Origin: Glaciecola sp. UBA1851
GTDB lineage: Bacteria; Pseudomonadota; Gammaproteobacteria; Enterobacterales; Alteromonadaceae
Length of the DNA: 17,067 nucleotides
NCBI GenBank assembly: GCA_002338515.1
Contig: DDIL01000097.1
Span: 2,447 to 19,513 of the forward strand
Direction: 5' to 3'
Positions 14,479 to 17,067 of the stretch are shown piece by piece (position 1 is the stretch's first letter; every line of letters starts with the position of its first letter). Below the pieces are notes generated by a model. The model was not told where the DNA came from. It saw only the letters and a program-made list of their open reading frames with translations, and made no database searches. Made by a program: the position numbers and the translations under genes.

Positions 14479-15489
14479 ATGAACGAAATACGGTGGGGCG
14501 TAATTGGGTGTGGGCATATTGCCAATACTTTTATGAAGTCAATGTCGGCTGTTAGCAATGCCACTGTGGTGGCTTGTGCTGCAAGCGATACTAAACGAGC
14601 TAAAGATTTTGCTAAAACTTATGATATTACCTCTAGTTTTGGTAGTTATAATGATATGTTAGCAGACAGATCAATCCATGCTATTTATGTGGCAACTACC
14701 CACAATTTCCATTTTGAGCACATCATGCTAAGTTTAAGGCATGGCAAACATGTGTTGTGTGAAAAGCCACTTACATTGAATGCTAAGCAGGCATCTGCGG
14801 CATTTAAATTAGCAGAAGACTCAAACTTACTTTTAGTTGAGGCTGTTTGGACACGGTTTTTACCAGCAATAGCTGAAGTGAAAAACATCATAAAAAATGG
14901 CTTAATTGGTGAAGTGCAGGCGGTACAAGCTAACTTTAGTTTGAACAGAGATTTACCTGACACACACCGGTTATTAGATCCGAAACTAGCTGGTGGAGCA
15001 TTACTCGATTTAGGTATTTACCCTATTACCATAGCCGATATTGTATTTGACGAAGCGCCAATCAATATTACCAGCCAGCATGTTACAGCTAAAACAGGTG
15101 TAGACCTAAACTCATTTTACACTCTTGAATATATCAATGGTAAAACAGCACAGCTTAGTGCTGGCTCTAAAATGAGCGGACCAACTTATGCCAATATCAT
15201 GGGCGACAAAGGCGTTATTTATATCCCTAATTTTCTTGGAGCCAAGAGTTTCAGTGTGAGAATTGAAGGTGAAGAAGCTAAGGAATTCTCATATCCGTTT
15301 GAAGATGGCCATAACTTTTCTTTCGAAATAGACAGTTTTACTAAAGCATTGCTTAATGAGACAGAGTCTTCAGGTGATGTTCATCATACATTATCTGTTC
15401 AAGAAATGCCTACGAATGCTACCTTACGAGTGATGACAATTATGGATGAGATTAGAGCGCAATGGGGGCTAATGTATGACAATGAATAA
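14479..15489 (+). CDS. Gfo/Idh/MocA-family NAD(P)-dependent oxidoreductase
   Basis: The 336-residue protein has an N-terminal Rossmann domain (WGVIGCGHIANTF, residues 6-18), the family hallmark CEKPLTL (C94-P97, catalytic Lys96) and a C-terminal alpha/beta substrate domain. Residues 164-182 (RLLDPKLAGGALLDLGIYP) match the subfamily of dimeric dihydrodiol dehydrogenase and glucose-fructose oxidoreductase, in which K96 and Y181 would be the acid/base pair. The substrate is likely a sugar, polyol or trans-diol and cannot be named. GGGA lies 8 nt before the ATG. The following VF530 gene overlaps its end by 14 nt, implying a two-gene transcript. The divergent gap to acuI (14246-14478) has a short GCATAGTG direct repeat (14281, 14296) but no clear promoter. 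Confidence 0.9.
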   Translation: MNEIRWGVIGCGHIANTFMKSMSAVSNATVVACAASDTKRAKDFAKTYDITSSFGSYNDMLADRSIHAIYVATTHNFHFEHIMLSLRHGKHVLCEKPLTLNAKQASAAFKLAEDSNLLLVEAVWTRFLPAIAEVKNIIKNGLIGEVQAVQANFSLNRDLPDTHRLLDPKLAGGALLDLGIYPITIADIVFDEAPINITSQHVTAKTGVDLNSFYTLEYINGKTAQLSAGSKMSGPTYANIMGDKGVIYIPNFLGAKSFSVRIEGEEAKEFSYPFEDGHNFSFEIDSFTKALLNETESSGDVHHTLSVQEMPTNATLRVMTIMDEIRAQWGLMYDNE

Positions 15490-15748
15490 AACTGGAATTA
15501 AGAAAGAAATGAGCAATTCACAAACCTTAAAACCAACTCAAATAAATAATCCTCTTCATGGTGTAAAACTTGAGATGATTATAAATGAGTTGCACGGAAA
15601 ATATGGCTGGGATGGGTTAGCTTCAAGAATAAACGTTAATTGTTTTAAGAGTGACCCATCCGTTAAATCGAGCCTAAAATTTTTAAGAAAAACGCAGTGG
15701 GCCAGAGACAAAGTCGAGCAATTATATGTTGATACTTTCTATAAATAG
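15476..15748 (+). CDS. VF530-family putative DNA-binding protein
   Basis: The 90-residue protein contains the complete VF530 (DUF2132) domain from residue 25: NPLHGVKLEMIINELHGKYG, NVNCFKSDPSVKSSLKFLRK and TQWARDKVEQLY. The family is a small helical protein, proposed from structure to bind DNA; its role is not established. The ATG at 15476 lies within the end of the upstream oxidoreductase gene, in another frame, with GGGGG 7 nt before it. ATGs at 15482 and 15509 are alternatives; the last would remove an 11-residue basic leader (MTMNKTGIKKE) not needed for the domain and would abolish the overlap. Confidence 0.85.
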   Translation: MTMNKTGIKKEMSNSQTLKPTQINNPLHGVKLEMIINELHGKYGWDGLASRINVNCFKSDPSVKSSLKFLRKTQWARDKVEQLYVDTFYK

Positions 15749-16219
15749 AACCTAAAAAAGGCCATTTGCATTCTGAAGTTGGAATTGTCATTTGAGAAGC
15801 AAGTGAACAAACATCCGTTTTGTGCAAAAGATGCTAGATTAGCGCTTAGCCTTTCGAAAACTATTATATCTATAGAGTGCCTGCATAGCCCAAATCCAAC
15901 CGTAAGTATTCTCTAAATTTTAGTCTTCAATTTTTGCTAGAAATTAGATTTTTATCCATGGCCTTGACAAACAAATGAACTCACAGGCAATTGCTGTAGA
16001 TCGCGTTCCAATTTGAACTCACAGGGAGATTCCGGACAGTCACCTTTTGGGGTTTTGCGATATTATGCTTATTTTCAATCAGCGGTAATATGCTGCAACA
16101 GCAGAGATTAAACAAATTTAACACACGTCAACTGAGCTTTTCTCCAAGAACTAACCTATATTTATTGCAATAGAAGAGCAGAACTCTTTTTTGCTCATAT
16201 AAATAATAGAGACATTAAA
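15749..16219. other. Gene-free interval of 471 bp
   Basis: No coding region, tRNA or clear terminator is visible. The longest plus-strand frame (about 15761-15916) lacks an ATG, a ribosome site and any recognisable domain. It holds the 12-bp direct repeat at 15976-16025 followed by ATTCCGGACAGTCACC (16029-16044), which reminds me of sequence near transposon ends but which I cannot assign. The last 100 bp must carry the promoter of the beta-barrel gene; none stands out. Confidence 0.5.
15976..16025. repeat. 12-bp direct repeat pair
   Basis: TGAACTCACAGG occurs at 15976-15987 and 16014-16025, start-to-start spacing 38 bp, with unrelated flanks on both sides. This could be a remnant of a mobile element, a paired binding site or chance; two copies are too few for a repeat array. 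Confidence 0.4.
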
Positions 16220-16918
16220 ATGAAAAACAAATCAGTCATGTTATTGATTTTAGCTACATCTACCATCTTATTTAACAATGCAATGGCGCAAGCAGACGAT
16301 ATTGGCTTCACATACATCGAGGGAGGAATTATTGGTGGCTTTGTCAACGACATAGAGACATCCGGTGCAGTCATGGGAAGTGAAACTCTAGACGTAGAGA
16401 GTGATGCCGATGGTGGTGGGTTTATTGGCGGTGCATGGCAGTTTAGTAATAAAATACACCTGTTTGGAGAGTATGCATCTCTCGGCCAAGAACTGGAAAT
16501 CCGCAACGACTCCAACACTGCTACGGGTGAGTATGATGTGGTGCGTTGGCGCATTGGGGTTGGTTATCAATACAATGTCTCGGAAACGATGGCTTATTAT
16601 GGTCGCCTGAGTCTTGACCAGCTAGAGTTAAAGGATGCGAGCGTTGAAGGTTTCAATCTTGATATCGACGCTGACGATAGCGGCATCGGGTCAGAGATTG
16701 GTGTTATCTGGGCAGCAACTCCGACATTTCATCTTCAGGGTCATGCGCGTTATACCGCAGTTGGTGGTGTAGCCTCTAGTGGTTCTGACCCCTTCGAAAC
16801 AGATTTCCTTATTGGTGTGAACGGACGCTGGAACTTACTTCCTAACATGGCACTGGTAACAGGCTACGAGTTCGGAAAAATCACTACGTTTAACGTAGGC
16901 GTGCGATTTGTTTTTTAA
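16220..16918 (+). CDS. Outer-membrane beta-barrel protein
   Basis: The 232-residue protein starts with a Sec signal peptide (MKNKSVMLLILATSTILFNN, cleavage after AMA, residue 23). The mature chain alternates amphipathic strands with aromatic girdles: FTYIEGGIIGGFV, FIGGAWQFSNKIHLFGEYAS, WRIGVGYQYNVS, MAYYGRLSLDQLEL, SEIGVIWAATPTFHLQGHAR, FLIGVNGRWNL, MALVTGYEF. It ends in NVGVRFVF with the C-terminal Phe recognised by the Bam machinery. Eight to ten strands are likely, as in the OmpX/OmpW-sized group of small porin-like proteins; the pore or binding role is unknown. Acidic loops (ESDADGGG, LDIDADDSG) would face outward. The base composition is richer in G+C than the neighbouring genes and the flanks are gene-free, which may point to separate acquisition. 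AGAGAC 8 nt before the ATG is a weak ribosome site. Confidence 0.85.
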   Translation: MKNKSVMLLILATSTILFNNAMAQADDIGFTYIEGGIIGGFVNDIETSGAVMGSETLDVESDADGGGFIGGAWQFSNKIHLFGEYASLGQELEIRNDSNTATGEYDVVRWRIGVGYQYNVSETMAYYGRLSLDQLELKDASVEGFNLDIDADDSGIGSEIGVIWAATPTFHLQGHARYTAVGGVASSGSDPFETDFLIGVNGRWNLLPNMALVTGYEFGKITTFNVGVRFVF

Positions 16919-16952
16919 TTGTTAATCAAAATCGTACAGAAAATTGGGTGTC

Positions 16953-17000
16953 GCTATCAGCTTAGGTGTTATCGAACGTTAGGTAAACAGTAGTGATAGC
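16953..17000. repeat. Long-loop inverted repeat downstream of the beta-barrel gene
   Basis: GCTATCA (16953-16959) and TGATAGC (16994-17000) are perfect 7-bp arms with a 34-bp loop. No T-run follows, so it is not a standard terminator. The remaining sequence to the window end holds no gene I can support. Confidence 0.3.
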
Positions 17001-17067
17001 TTAATTATCAGTTTGCGAATGACTGCTAGTGGATGCTAGGTGCCAAAATGATTATCAAGTTTGTCTA

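Noticed and set aside
15761..15916. Plus-strand open frame of about 50 codons after VF530
   Set aside because: It has no ATG, no ribosome site and no recognisable family; it could be a decayed fragment but nothing supports that.
16953..17000. Possible integron attC site (AACGTTAGG within an inverted repeat)
   Set aside because: Only one core-like motif is present, the arms are 7 bp, and there is no integrase or second site in the window.

Overview
The window looks like chromosomal DNA of a marine gammaproteobacterium, most likely of the Alteromonadales. I base this on the low GC content (about 40% by eye), on small families typical of that group (a DUF3012 lipoprotein, a VF530 DNA-binding protein), on a surface protein with a GlyGly-CTERM-like tail, and on an AcuI-type acryloyl-CoA reductase. 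No complete mobile element, CRISPR array, tRNA or rRNA gene was seen.

Layout. 1-1572: 3' part of a TPR/LuxR-type regulator. 1573-1765: a short gap carrying repeated AATGAGT elements. 1766-4306: a large secreted repeat protein with a C-terminal membrane anchor; its last codons form a bidirectional terminator. 4311-7006 (minus strand): a tight three-gene operon hpd - VOC protein - fumarylacetoacetase, for tyrosine/4-hydroxyphenylpyruvate breakdown. 7007-7383: its control region, with a promoter overlapped by two palindromic operators 21 bp apart. 7384-7866: a divergent MarR-family regulator, the probable repressor. 7935-8120: a DUF3012 lipoprotein. 8117-8662 (minus): a sugar O-acetyltransferase. 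8747-9520 (minus): an orphan ParA ATPase. 9778-11480: a pair of spondin-domain exported proteins, the second a lipoprotein with a collagen-like stalk, followed by a terminator. 11656-13050 (minus): an exported endonuclease/exonuclease/phosphatase-fold lipoprotein. 13238-14245 (minus): AcuI-like reductase. 14479-15748: a Gfo/Idh/MocA oxidoreductase overlapping a VF530 gene. 15749-16219: a gene-free stretch with a paired direct repeat. 16220-16918: an outer-membrane beta-barrel protein of visibly different base composition.

The most coherent system is the tyrosine module. HPD makes homogentisate and the FAH-family enzyme cleaves fumarylacetoacetate, but the two enzymes between them (homogentisate dioxygenase and maleylacetoacetate isomerase) are absent from the operon. 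An uncharacterised single-domain VOC metalloprotein, translationally coupled to hpd, sits in their place. The MarR gene next door and the operator pair covering the hpd core promoter suggest local repression. A second theme is cell-surface biology: the anchored repeat protein, the two spondin proteins, the exported phosphatase-fold lipoprotein and the beta-barrel protein are all predicted to leave the cytoplasm.
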